From the NCBI GenBank assembly GCA_017467625.1, contig JAFUSN010000004.1, forward strand, positions 372,001-436,000: 64,000 nucleotides of DNA. The letters are read 5' to 3'. This document shows, one piece after another, positions 24,214 through 32,448 of this stretch (position 1 is its first letter; each line of letters opens with the position of its first letter). The notes under the pieces are model-generated. The model searched no databases and had not been told where the DNA came from. It was given only the letters and a program-made list of their open reading frames with translations. This stretch comes from RGIG1681 sp017467625. Its GTDB lineage: Bacteria > Bacillota > Clostridia > Christensenellales > UBA1242. A program made the position numbers and the translations under genes.

Positions 24214-24903
24214 ATGAAAAAAGAAAGAACACTGAATATTTTGTCACTTATATTCAATTTTGCAATTGTTCTAATCACCATAAATTCAATTGCTTATGCA
24301 TTTAGAACTGACATAATTAGGCAAAATTCATACTTTGAGTTTGATGGGTTTTTAAGCTTGAGATTTTTTACAAACCTATCCAACATTTTGGTTGCAATAA
24401 CTTCAATTTGTGTTTTGATTTTTAATATTAAAAATGCTGTTCGTGATGAGTTTAAACTTCCAAGGTGGGCGGTTATTTTTAAGTTTGTTGGGACGGTTGC
24501 CGTTACTGTTACATTTTTAACAGTTGCATGTTTTCTTTCACCAGGAATTGCATTTAATGGGGGAAATTATTTCATTTTGTTTAAGGGAAACAGTTTCTTT
24601 TTGCACTTTTTAACGCCAGTTTTGGCAATTATTAGTTTTGTATTTTTTGAAAAAACAGAAAAATTTTCATTTAGGTTTGTGTTTTTGGCTCTTATTCCAA
24701 TTTTGGTTTATGGAATTGTTTACTTTGTTATGGTTGTGATTGTTCAAGGTTGGCCAGATTTTTATAATCTTACATTTGGTGGAAAAAATTGGATGGCTCC
24801 AATTAGTGCAATTATGATGCTTCTTGCAACATTTGCATTTGCTTCACTTGAATGGCTGTCACAGAAAAAATGGATAGAAAAACAAAATAAAAAAGCAGGT
24901 TAG
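24214..24903 (+). CDS. Pr6Pr-family membrane protein
   Basis: The 229-aa protein has about six membrane segments. LRFFTNLSNILVAIT after the first segment, FFLHFLTPVLAIISFVFFE in the middle and FYNLTFGGKNW near the end are the conserved Pr6Pr (FAR-17a/AIG1-like) marks. Its function in bacteria is unknown. The start is preceded by GAGAGGATG. Its TAG stop lies in the loop of a terminator hairpin and overlaps the stop of trhP on the other strand. Confidence 0.75.
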   Translation: MKKERTLNILSLIFNFAIVLITINSIAYAFRTDIIRQNSYFEFDGFLSLRFFTNLSNILVAITSICVLIFNIKNAVRDEFKLPRWAVIFKFVGTVAVTVTFLTVACFLSPGIAFNGGNYFILFKGNSFFLHFLTPVLAIISFVFFEKTEKFSFRFVFLALIPILVYGIVYFVMVVIVQGWPDFYNLTFGGKNWMAPISAIMMLLATFAFASLEWLSQKKWIEKQNKKAG

Positions 24904-24914
24904 TCCTGCTTTTT
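24890..24914. terminator. Shared terminator with both stop codons in its loop
   Basis: The 10-bp stem AAAAAGCAGG / CCTGCTTTTT has loop TTAGT, which holds the TAG of the plus gene and the TAA of the minus gene. Confidence 0.9.
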
Positions 24915-26111
24915 GTTTTCTCTTCTTAAAATGTCATTTGCTTTTAGGTTTAAATTTGTTTTAAGTTTAAGCTTTTCTTGAACATGTGTTGCATCTGTTA
25001 ATGGAACTCCATTTTCATCTAAAATTTCAGTTACAACAAAGTTTTGATTGAAAGTTTCAGTTGGAGATAAAACTTCAAGGGTTTCGCCAATTTTAAATCT
25101 GTTTCGCATTTCAACAGTGGCATATCCATTTTTTGCATCTTCTAAAACCACGGCAATAAATTCATATGTTTGAATTGTTTTGCTGCTTTCAATATTCTCT
25201 TTATCTTCAGCACCAAAATAAAAGCCTGTTGTAAATTTTCTGTGACCAGTTTTTTCAAGTTCTGCAACATAGTTAAAACTTGGTTTTTTGCCAAGTTCAT
25301 TAAGGGCTCTGCGATAGGCATTCACAACCGTTGCAACATAGTATGGTGATTTCATTCTGCCCTCAATTTTAAAACTTGTGATTCCAGCTTCAACAAGTTC
25401 ATTTAAATGATTTATTAGGCACATATCTTTGCTGTTTAAAATGTAAGTTCCACGCTCATCTTCCATGATTGGATATTCATTTTCAGGGGTGTCTGCAACT
25501 GAAATTTTATAGTTCCAGCGACAAGGTTGTGCACATGCTCCACGATTGCTGTCGCGCCCGGTGAAATAGTTTGAAAGAAGGCATCTTCCAGAGTAGGAAA
25601 TGCACATTGCTCCATGACAAAAACATTCAATATCAATATTTGGACCAACTGCATCACGAATTTGCTTTATTTCAACAATTGAAAGTTCCCTTGCAAGCAC
25701 AAGGCGCTTTGCTCCAAGTGCAACCCATGCAAGAGCGGAAGCGCTGTTTGTTATATTTGCTTGAGTGGAAACATGGAGCTCAAGATTGGTGTATTTTTTT
25801 ACATAGGATGCAATTCCCATATCTGCAACAATAACGCCATCCGCACCATCTTTTTCAAGACTCTTGAGATAGTCAACAAGACCATCAAAATCATTTTCAT
25901 GAGCTAAAATGTTTACGGTTATGTAACATTTAACTCCATGCGAGTGTGCAAAGGCGATGGCTTCTGCAATTTCATTGGATTCAAAGTTTCCACTAAATGC
26001 ACGCAGCCCAAATTTTTTGCCCGCAAAATAAACTGCGTCGGCACCATAGTTTATTGCAACTTTCAATTTTTCCATGTCGCCAGCAGGGGCGAGAAGTTCA
26101 ACTTTTTTCAT
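24900..26111 (-). CDS. trhP: U32-family tRNA hydroxylation protein TrhP
   Basis: The 403-aa protein begins KKVELLAPAGDMEKLKVAINYGADAVYF and carries the U32 signature CFCHGAMCISYSGRCLLSNY plus GACAQPCRW. These provide the conserved cysteines (iron-sulfur site). INSKDMCLI-type and FKIEGRMKSPYYVA motifs follow. TrhP proteins act with prephenate-derived chemistry in making 5-hydroxyuridine at tRNA position 34. The gene lies 3 bases after trmR, whose product methylates that 5-hydroxyuridine, which strongly supports this role over a true collagenase. Confidence 0.85.
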   Translation of the reverse strand: MKKVELLAPAGDMEKLKVAINYGADAVYFAGKKFGLRAFSGNFESNEIAEAIAFAHSHGVKCYITVNILAHENDFDGLVDYLKSLEKDGADGVIVADMGIASYVKKYTNLELHVSTQANITNSASALAWVALGAKRLVLARELSIVEIKQIRDAVGPNIDIECFCHGAMCISYSGRCLLSNYFTGRDSNRGACAQPCRWNYKISVADTPENEYPIMEDERGTYILNSKDMCLINHLNELVEAGITSFKIEGRMKSPYYVATVVNAYRRALNELGKKPSFNYVAELEKTGHRKFTTGFYFGAEDKENIESSKTIQTYEFIAVVLEDAKNGYATVEMRNRFKIGETLEVLSPTETFNQNFVVTEILDENGVPLTDATHVQEKLKLKTNLNLKANDILRRENKKQD

Positions 26112-26114
26112 TTA

Positions 26115-26717
26115 TTACCTCACTTTTTTGCAAATCATAAAACCATCTTCAATTCTTTTGAGTTTGCACTTAAAATTTTTATTATTTTTCATTTCATCAA
26201 TAAATTTTCTTAAATTTGTTACAATTGTTCGATGTTTGTGAATAATTTTGCCTTCTTTTTCAACTAAATTATAAAACAAAACATCATCTGCAAACAAAAT
26301 TCCATTCACATTTAACATAGAAATTAAATGTGGCATATATTTTACATATTGACCTTTTGGGCCGTCAAGCAAAATAAAGTCAAATTTTGAATCAGAGATT
26401 TCTAAGCGGCTGATTGCATTTATTGCATCATCACATATTATTGTGGCTCTACTATCAACTTCAAACTTTTTAAAATTTTCGTCTGCAATTTTAAGGACTT
26501 CTTTATCTTTATCAATTGTTGTCAGAAAAGCAGATTTGTTTGTTGTTAACATCAAGCTCCCGCTGAAGCCAACACAAGTTCCAATTTCTAAAATTTGATT
26601 TATTTTCTTATTTTTTATTAATTTTTTTAATATTTTTGCGGTTTTTTTGCGAATTACAGGAATAAATTTATCACGTGACTCTTTTTGCAAAAGCATTAGT
26701 TCTTTATTAGTTTTCAT
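26115..26717 (-). CDS. trmR: tRNA 5-hydroxyuridine O-methyltransferase TrmR
   Basis: The 200-aa SAM-dependent O-methyltransferase has ILEIGTCVGFSGSLML (motif I), LTTIDKDKEVLKIADENF, ICDDAINAI, FDFILLDGPKGQYVKYM (metal-binding Asp), ILFADDVLFYNLV and HRTIVTNLRKF, as in B. subtilis YrrM/TrmR. It converts 5-hydroxyuridine 34 to 5-methoxyuridine. The start is ATG 26717 behind AAAGGGA. The gene forms a two-gene operon with trhP. Confidence 0.85.
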   Translation of the reverse strand: MKTNKELMLLQKESRDKFIPVIRKKTAKILKKLIKNKKINQILEIGTCVGFSGSLMLTTNKSAFLTTIDKDKEVLKIADENFKKFEVDSRATIICDDAINAISRLEISDSKFDFILLDGPKGQYVKYMPHLISMLNVNGILFADDVLFYNLVEKEGKIIHKHRTIVTNLRKFIDEMKNNKNFKCKLKRIEDGFMICKKVR

Positions 26718-26746
26718 TGAATATCCCTTTTGTCATGGAATATGGC

Positions 26747-26781
26747 GAAAACAAAAACCAAGCCACTGTTTCCGCCTTTTT
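26747..26781 (+). terminator. Hairpin with T-run in the trmR upstream region
   Basis: GGCGAAAACA / TGTTTCCGCC (one wobble, 13-base loop) is followed by TTTTT on the plus strand. No plus-strand gene ends here, so it may end an antisense or small RNA or fold in the trmR leader. The rest of 26782-26958 is AT-rich with nothing recognised. Confidence 0.4.
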
Positions 26782-26958
26782 AATAATTTTCTTTGCGCAA
26801 TTTAACGTACACTTTATGTTATAAAAATTGTGATAATATTAATCATTATAATAATTTATCTAGCAGTATCATAAATTTCATATAATCCATGACATTACTA
26901 TTATAAAATTAATTTTAAATAAAAGCAAATATAATGTTTAGTTAAAAGGGTTTCATAT

Positions 26959-26987
26959 TTGACAAATATTTTTATCGGGAATAAAAT
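26959..26987 (+). promoter_or_regulatory. Promoter of the 27015 gene
   Basis: TTGACA (26959-26964), 17 bp, TAAAAT (26982-26987). Confidence 0.75.
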
Positions 26988-27014
26988 AATGCTAGAAAAA
27001 CAAAGGAGGAAATT

Positions 27015-27422
27015 ATGAAATCTGTTTCAAAGGTTATGTATACAATTGGTAAAGTAATTAACATTCTTGAACTTGTGTTTGCATGCTGCGGTATTGTTTT
27101 TGGATCACTTTGCATTGCATTTAAAAATGATATTGCTCAAAGAGCATTAGAAACAAGTGTTGAAAGATTTAATTCACCAGTTGAAGTTAGAAGATTTGGT
27201 ATTGCACTCATTGTTGCTGCTGCCATATCATTCGCAATTGCACTTGTTGTGTATATCCTTGCAAAAAAGGCAACCAAAGCTTTGAAGGAAAACAAAAACG
27301 GAACAACAGCTCATACAATCATGCTTGTTATTGGCGTGTTTGGTGATTTGTTCTATTTCCTTGGTGGTCTTTTTGGTTTGCTCAGTGCAAATGAAAAACC
27401 AGAAGCTCCTGAAAAAGAGTAG
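27015..27422 (+). CDS. Small four-helix-type membrane protein, unknown
   Basis: The 135-aa protein begins after AAAGGAGG and has hydrophobic segments near residues 12-35, 62-85 and 98-122, separated by charged loops (KATKALKENKNGT). The C-terminus is acidic (NEKPEAPEKE). No family is recognised. It is a single-gene unit with a near-consensus promoter and strong terminator, so it is probably well expressed. Confidence 0.75.
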   Translation: MKSVSKVMYTIGKVINILELVFACCGIVFGSLCIAFKNDIAQRALETSVERFNSPVEVRRFGIALIVAAAISFAIALVVYILAKKATKALKENKNGTTAHTIMLVIGVFGDLFYFLGGLFGLLSANEKPEAPEKE

Positions 27423-27431
27423 GTTCAAGCG

Positions 27432-27467
27432 AAAAAAAGAACTTGATTTTATCAAGTTCTTTTTTTA
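27432..27467. terminator. Bidirectional terminator
   Basis: The stem AAAAAAAGAACTTGAT / ATCAAGTTCTTTTTTT with loop TTT, between convergent genes. Confidence 0.9.
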
Positions 27468-27515
27468 TTTTGTAAAAATTTAAAAAAATTTAAAAAATAT
27501 TTACATTTTACACAA

Positions 27516-28505
27516 TTATTTTAAATAATCATTAAAGAAGTTTTCAATTGTGTTAAAAGGAATAATATGCTTTTGATCATACAAATCACAATGCGATGCA
27601 TTTGGAATCAAAACAAGTTTTTTGTTTGAAGTGAACTTGCTGTTTTTAATCATATTTTCATATGCGGCCTTTCCCATGTAACATGAGTGTGCGTTTTCAC
27701 CATGAACAATCATCACGGCGCTTCTTATTTCATTTGAGTATGTGAAAAGCCTTGTGTTAGACATTGAAGTGTTTGATTGAATTGCCCAACCACCATTTGA
27801 GTTTAAACTGCGCTTGTGATAGCCTCTTGATGTTTTGTAATAAGCATGATAGTCTTTTAAAAATTGAGGAGCATCTTTTGGAAGGGGATCAACAACACCT
27901 CCAGCAAGCTTATATGAATTGTTTTTATAGTCTTCAGTTCGTTGATTATTTATGGCAACTCTTGCGTTATATCTTGCTTCTTCTGAATCTTGGCTGTCAA
28001 AATATCCATTTCCCGCAATTCTTGACATGTCATACATTGTTGAGCAAACAGTTGCTTTTATTCTTGTGTCAATGCATGCAGTTTGAATGGCAATTCCACC
28101 CCAGCCACAAATTCCAATAATTCCGATTTTATTTTCATCAACATTTTCATTTGTGATTAAAAAGTCAACAGCGGCTTGAAAATCTTCAACATTAAAGTCG
28201 GGAGAGGTCATATATCTTGGATTTCCACCACTTTCACCAGTGAAAGATGGATCAAAGGCAATTGCTAAAAATCCTCTCTCTGCCATTTCTTGAGCATAAA
28301 GACCAGATGATTGTTCTTTAACGGCTCCATATGGTCCACAAACGGCAATTGCAGCAAGTTTCCCTTTAGTATTTTTAGGAATATACATATCTGCAACTAA
28401 AGTAATTCCAAAGTGATTTTTAAAAGTTACTTTTTTATGATTAACCTTTTCACTTTTTGGGAAAACCTTGTCCCAATTTTCTGTAATTTGTAATTTTTCT
28501 TCCAT
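27516..28505 (-). CDS. Alpha/beta hydrolase (dienelactone-hydrolase-like)
   Basis: The 329-aa protein has the alpha/beta hydrolase core: AVCGPYGAVKEQ (oxyanion loop), FLAIAFDPSFTGESGG, GIIGICGWGGIAIQTA (nucleophile elbow G-x-C-x-G, so Cys replaces the usual Ser as in dienelactone hydrolase), SAVMIVHGENAHS (acid region) and IPNASHCDLYD (His). It resembles YcjY-type hydrolases. The substrate is unknown. It lies 13 bases downstream of the LysR regulator gene and is probably co-transcribed with it. Confidence 0.8.
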   Translation of the reverse strand: MEEKLQITENWDKVFPKSEKVNHKKVTFKNHFGITLVADMYIPKNTKGKLAAIAVCGPYGAVKEQSSGLYAQEMAERGFLAIAFDPSFTGESGGNPRYMTSPDFNVEDFQAAVDFLITNENVDENKIGIIGICGWGGIAIQTACIDTRIKATVCSTMYDMSRIAGNGYFDSQDSEEARYNARVAINNQRTEDYKNNSYKLAGGVVDPLPKDAPQFLKDYHAYYKTSRGYHKRSLNSNGGWAIQSNTSMSNTRLFTYSNEIRSAVMIVHGENAHSCYMGKAAYENMIKNSKFTSNKKLVLIPNASHCDLYDQKHIIPFNTIENFFNDYLK

Positions 28506-28518
28506 TTTTTATTCTCCT

Positions 28519-29352
28519 TTATAATTGATTTAATAATTTTTGAAATTCTTTTTGTTTTGATTTTTTAAAATTTATGTAAAATTTTAATTTTGATTCACTG
28601 CCCTGAAGTGGAATATAAACTCGATTTATTTTTGCACTTTGTTGCATTGTAATGTTGGTTGCAAAACTTGGAATTGTTGACGAATTTACAATTTCAAATA
28701 AATTTTCAGTGTCTTGAGTAAAAAATTTTGAGTGGGGCATGAATTCATTAATAATTTTTTCCCAAATTCCAATTTCACTTGCAACCAAAAATGATTGACC
28801 ATCAACATCTTTAAAATTTATAAATTTTTTGTTTGCAACAAAATGATTTTTTGGAACTGCAACATAAAGTTCTTCTGTGAAAATGTATTTTGACTCAATT
28901 TCGGCATTTTCAATTGGTTGATTTGTGAAAATTATATCATATTTATCATTTTTTAAATCATTAATTAAATTTTGCTCATCATCAAATTTTGTTTTAATGG
29001 ATTTTTTGGGGAATAGTGAATAAAATATGTTGCCATATTTTATCATAGGGCCAGGTGCAGTGAGTCCAATTGAAATTTGTGAATTTGCATTATCAAAAAG
29101 CAACACATTTTCAATCATTTCATTTTCTGCATCAATTACAATTTTTGCATTTTTTACAAGTTCTTTTCCAGTCTCATTAAGAGTAAGCTTGTTTTTTGAA
29201 CGGTTAAATAATTTGACTCCTATTTCATTTTCAATTTTTTGCATTGCGCGAGTTAATGCTGATTGAGAAATGTGCAAAGTTTCACTTGTTCTGCTTAAAT
29301 TTTCTGTTTTCGAAAATGCAACAAGGTATTCTAAAAAATCAATATTTATCAT
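28519..29352 (-). CDS. LysR-family transcriptional regulator
   Basis: ATG 29352 follows AAAGGGAAC; an open frame to 29397 lacks a site. The 277-aa product begins MINIDFLEYLVAFSKTENLSRT, and SETLHISQSALTRAMQKIE is the recognition helix region of the LysR wing-HTH (residues about 3-62). The substrate-binding half (about 90-277) is of the usual size. It is divergent from the flavodoxin-led redox cluster, which is the expected target. The 165-bp gap contains TTATA-AG-TATAA (29484-29495), a candidate LysR half-site pair. Confidence 0.9.
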   Translation of the reverse strand: MINIDFLEYLVAFSKTENLSRTSETLHISQSALTRAMQKIENEIGVKLFNRSKNKLTLNETGKELVKNAKIVIDAENEMIENVLLFDNANSQISIGLTAPGPMIKYGNIFYSLFPKKSIKTKFDDEQNLINDLKNDKYDIIFTNQPIENAEIESKYIFTEELYVAVPKNHFVANKKFINFKDVDGQSFLVASEIGIWEKIINEFMPHSKFFTQDTENLFEIVNSSTIPSFATNITMQQSAKINRVYIPLQGSESKLKFYINFKKSKQKEFQKLLNQL

Positions 29353-29517
29353 AAAACTGTTCCCTTTACTATGCATTTTGATTATAGCACTATACAAAAT
29401 TTATATCAATAAAATATTATATTTATTTTTAAAAAAATAACTTTTGATGATATAATTTAATTGTGCAGTAAATATTTTTGCTTATAAGTATAACTTTTAA
29501 TCATAAAGGAGAAAAGT

Positions 29518-30051
29518 ATGGGATTATTTGGGAATAAACAAAAAGAAAATTTGAAAGACAAAAAAAGTATTGTGATTTATTTTTCAAGGGCTGATGAAAA
29601 TTATTCAGTTGGTTACATTGAAAAAGGAAACACTGAAGTTGTTGCTGAATTTATTAGTGATTTAACAGGTGCAGATTTATTTAAAGTTGAAAGAAAAGTT
29701 CCTTATGCAAAGGACTATATGACCTGCATTCGTGAGGCACAGAGAGAACAAGAAAATGATGAAAGACCAGAACTTGTTAGGGAACTGGATAATATTGATG
29801 AATATGATGTCGTTTTTGTTGGGACACCAATTTATTGGGGAACAATGCCACAACCAATGTTTACTCAACTTGAAAAATTAAATTTTGAGGGAAAAATTGT
29901 TAAGCCATTCACAACCCATGAGGGAAGCGGTCTTGGAAGTGTTGTTCAAGATTTAAAAAGAATTTGCAAAGGTGCAGATGTTCAAAATGGACTTGCAATT
30001 AGAGGGGCAAGCGTTCAATCATCAAAATCAAAAGTTGAGGAGTGGATTTAA
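29518..30051 (+). CDS. Flavodoxin-family protein
   Basis: The 177-aa protein has SIVIYFSRADENYSVGYIEKGNTEVVAEFI (FMN phosphate loop, of the flavodoxin_4 type with an insertion), YDVVFVGTPIYWGTMPQPM (FMN-contact loop) and KIVKPFTTHEGSGLGS. It should carry electrons through FMN in the cytosol. It is the first gene of the cluster after AAAGGAG. Its stop overlaps the next start (TAATG). Confidence 0.9.
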   Translation: MGLFGNKQKENLKDKKSIVIYFSRADENYSVGYIEKGNTEVVAEFISDLTGADLFKVERKVPYAKDYMTCIREAQREQENDERPELVRELDNIDEYDVVFVGTPIYWGTMPQPMFTQLEKLNFEGKIVKPFTTHEGSGLGSVVQDLKRICKGADVQNGLAIRGASVQSSKSKVEEWI

Positions 30052-30413
30052 TGATTTTTAAATTTACAATTTGCGGCAAGGTTTTTCATGCAAATATGAT
30101 TAATAATGAGTTAACAAGAGAAATTGCTAAACATCTGCCGTTAGATTCAAATTACACCAGGTTTTCTGAACATGAATATTACACAAGGTTGCCATTTGAA
30201 TCAACTGATAAAAATTGCAAAAAAGAATTTGAAACTAGCCCCAATGAGGTTTGGTATTTTGGTGGCTGGAATGCGTTTACAATTCTTTTTACAGGCGGAA
30301 GCACTTATCCCTATGAAGTGGTTAAGCTTGGTGAATTTGTTGAAGATGTGGCTAGTGTTTTGAAAAATGAAAAATCACATCTTAGAATTTTGTGTGAGTT
30401 GGAGGAAAAATAG
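30051..30413 (+). CDS. Cyclophilin-like fold protein
   Basis: ATG 30051 overlaps the flavodoxin stop. The 120-aa product reads [31 protein letters not shown], with [25 protein letters not shown] and YEVVKLGEF, matching the cyclophilin-like (Cyclophil_like2) family often found next to flavodoxin and aldo/keto reductase genes. Its role is unknown. Three bases separate it from the acetyltransferase gene. Confidence 0.75.
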   Translation: MIFKFTICGKVFHANMINNELTREIAKHLPLDSNYTRFSEHEYYTRLPFESTDKNCKKEFETSPNEVWYFGGWNAFTILFTGGSTYPYEVVKLGEFVEDVASVLKNEKSHLRILCELEEK

Positions 30414-30415
30414 GA

Positions 30416-31006
30416 ATGGATTATAAACAAGGGTATGTTTATGAACTTATGGATAATGGTGGACCAACAAATGTGACAGAACCATATTTTAAAGAAGCTG
30501 TGGATGAGATGATGAGGGCTAGAATTCTTTGTTTTAAAGCCAACCAAAAATCACCAGATGATTTTTCATATGTCAATGAACTTGAAGAATTGTTTGGGAG
30601 AAAACTTGATGATGTTAGAATTTTAACTCCATTTATTTGTGATTTCGGAAATAGAGTTAAATTTGGTAAAAATGTGTTTATTAATCATTCTGCAATTTTA
30701 TCTGCTTCAGGTGGAATTGAATTTGAAGATGGTGTTTCAGTTGCGCCGGGAGTTAGAATTGCAACAATAAACCATGATTTTAATGAAAGGCATACAGTTT
30801 ACACTTATGGGAAAGTTATTATTAAAAAAAATGCATGGATTGGAATGAATGTAACGATTTGTCCGGGCGTAACGATTGGGAAAAATGCAGTGGTTGCTGC
30901 AGGTGCGGTTGTTACTAAAGATGTTCCAGACAATGCGGTAGTTGGAGGGTGTCCAGCAAAAATTATAAAAACACTAAATCAAGATGAACAAAAAGAACAA
31001 TGGTAA
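30416..31006 (+). CDS. Maltose/galactoside O-acetyltransferase-like protein
   Basis: The 196-aa left-handed beta-helix enzyme has [36 protein letters not shown] (catalytic His region), [33 protein letters not shown] and GGCPAKIIK, the complete LacA/Maa pattern. It uses acetyl-CoA to acetylate a sugar or similar acceptor. The position in a redox cluster does not reveal the acceptor. The next gene starts 11 bases on. Confidence 0.85.
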   Translation: MDYKQGYVYELMDNGGPTNVTEPYFKEAVDEMMRARILCFKANQKSPDDFSYVNELEELFGRKLDDVRILTPFICDFGNRVKFGKNVFINHSAILSASGGIEFEDGVSVAPGVRIATINHDFNERHTVYTYGKVIIKKNAWIGMNVTICPGVTIGKNAVVAAGAVVTKDVPDNAVVGGCPAKIIKTLNQDEQKEQW

Positions 31007-31017
31007 GGAGAAAATTT

Positions 31018-31860
31018 ATGGAAAAAATTAAATTAAATAATGGAATTATGATTCCAACTGTTGGAATTGGAACATTTACAATGAGTCCAGAAGATGCTGA
31101 AATGGCAGTTGAAAAAGCACTTAAAAATGGATATAGATTAATTGATACTGCAAATGCATATGTTAACGAGCGTGCTGTTGGAAGAGGAATTAAGAAAAGT
31201 GGAGTTGAAAGAAGTGAAATTTTTGTTTCAAGCAAACTTTGGCCAACCGAATACACAAACCCAAATGCTGTTGATGAAACACTTGAAAGACTGGGGCTTG
31301 AATATGTTGATATGCTATTCTTGCATCAACCAGCAGGGAATTGGAAAGAAGGCTATAAACAACTTGAAAGGGCTTATAAAGCAGGAAAAATTAGATCAAT
31401 TGGAATTTCAAACTTTGAAGGGAAATATATTGATGAACTTTTAAAAATTTGTGAAATTGTTCCACAGTGCATTCAAGTTGAGTGTCATCCTTATTTCCCA
31501 CAAACTGAGCTTAGAAAAGTTACGGAGCCACAAGGTATCAAAATTATGAGTTGGTATCCACTTGGACATGGGGACAAGACTTTAATTAATGAATCAATTT
31601 TTGCTGAACTTGGCAAAAAATATGGAAAAACATCTGCGCAAATTATTCTTAAGTGGCATACACAGATGCAATTTATTGTTATTCCAGGAGCTAGAAGCGA
31701 AAACCACATCAAGCAAAACATTGATTTGTTTGATTTTGAACTTACAAAAGAAGAGATGGCTGAAATTGCAAAGCTTGATAAAAATTCAAGATACTATAAT
31801 GGTGGAGAAAGAGAGCTTGCAAGTTATGCAATGTGGCAACCAACTTATGAAAAAAAATAA
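31018..31860 (+). CDS. Aldo/keto reductase
   Basis: ATG 31018 follows AAGGAGAAAA. The 280-aa product shows the AKR motifs in order: GIGTFTM, YRLIDTANAYVNERAVGRGI (Asp, Tyr), VSSKLWP (Lys), YVDMLFLHQP (His), IRSIGISNFEG and IVIPGARSENHIKQN (NADP site). It reduces an aldehyde or ketone with NADPH. The family and gene order suggest a 2,5-diketo-D-gluconate reductase-like enzyme in a LysR-controlled redox cluster. Confidence 0.9.
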   Translation: MEKIKLNNGIMIPTVGIGTFTMSPEDAEMAVEKALKNGYRLIDTANAYVNERAVGRGIKKSGVERSEIFVSSKLWPTEYTNPNAVDETLERLGLEYVDMLFLHQPAGNWKEGYKQLERAYKAGKIRSIGISNFEGKYIDELLKICEIVPQCIQVECHPYFPQTELRKVTEPQGIKIMSWYPLGHGDKTLINESIFAELGKKYGKTSAQIILKWHTQMQFIVIPGARSENHIKQNIDLFDFELTKEEMAEIAKLDKNSRYYNGGERELASYAMWQPTYEKK

Positions 31861-31914
31861 AACTACTGGTTTTATTTGTAAATTTTTTAAATATTTTATA
31901 AAATGTGAAATGAT

Positions 31915-31989
31915 ATGAGTATAACAATTAATATTTATTATTCCGGAAAAAATGGGAATGCAAAAAAATTTGCTGAAGAAATGAAATAA
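31915..31989 (+). pseudogene. 24-codon remnant of an antibiotic-biosynthesis-monooxygenase-like gene
   Basis: ATG 31915 to TAA 31989 encodes a start of the ABM/quinol monooxygenase type (MSITINIYYSGKNGNAKKF, then AEEM). Relatives in similar clusters are about 100 aa. The rest of the gene is missing: the next gene's ribosome binding site follows within 15 bases. This looks like an internal deletion that left only the N-terminus. Confidence 0.6.
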
Positions 31990-32016
31990 AAGGTTTTTTA
32001 ATAAGGATATGAGATT

Positions 32017-32421
32017 ATGACAAAATTAGAAGAAGTTAAAAAATTTTTAGATGAAGCAGGTGTATTTTATATTGTTTCGGTTGATGATAAAAACAAACCA
32101 AAGGCAAGGCCCATCAGTTTTTCAATGATTGAGGATGGGAAATTGTGGTTTGGAGTTGGAACATTTAAAAATGTTTATAAACAATTAACAAGCAATCCAA
32201 ATATTGAAATTATTGCAATGAACAAGGGAAAATGGATTCGATATGATGGCGTTGCTCATTTTGTTGAAGACGAGAAATTGGAAAACAAATGTTTGGATAT
32301 TCTTGGAAACATTGGAAAAATGTATAAAGAAAACTCTTGGCGAATGGGTATGTTTTATATTGAAAACGGTCATGTTGAAATTAAAGCAGTTGCTAAAATT
32401 GTTGAAGAATTTGATTTATAA
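32017..32421 (+). CDS. Pyridoxamine 5'-phosphate oxidase-family flavin-binding protein
   Basis: The 134-aa split-barrel protein has FYIVSVDDKNKPKARPISFSMIEDGKLWFGVGTFKNVYKQL and WIRYDGVAHFVED, typical of small PNPOx-like FMN or F420-type proteins. It probably binds FMN as a dimer and acts in general reduction. It follows AATAAGGATATGAG and is inside the LysR-linked cluster. Confidence 0.85.
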   Translation: MTKLEEVKKFLDEAGVFYIVSVDDKNKPKARPISFSMIEDGKLWFGVGTFKNVYKQLTSNPNIEIIAMNKGKWIRYDGVAHFVEDEKLENKCLDILGNIGKMYKENSWRMGMFYIENGHVEIKAVAKIVEEFDL

Positions 32422-32448
32422 AAGTTTAAAACATAAAAGGAGAAATGT

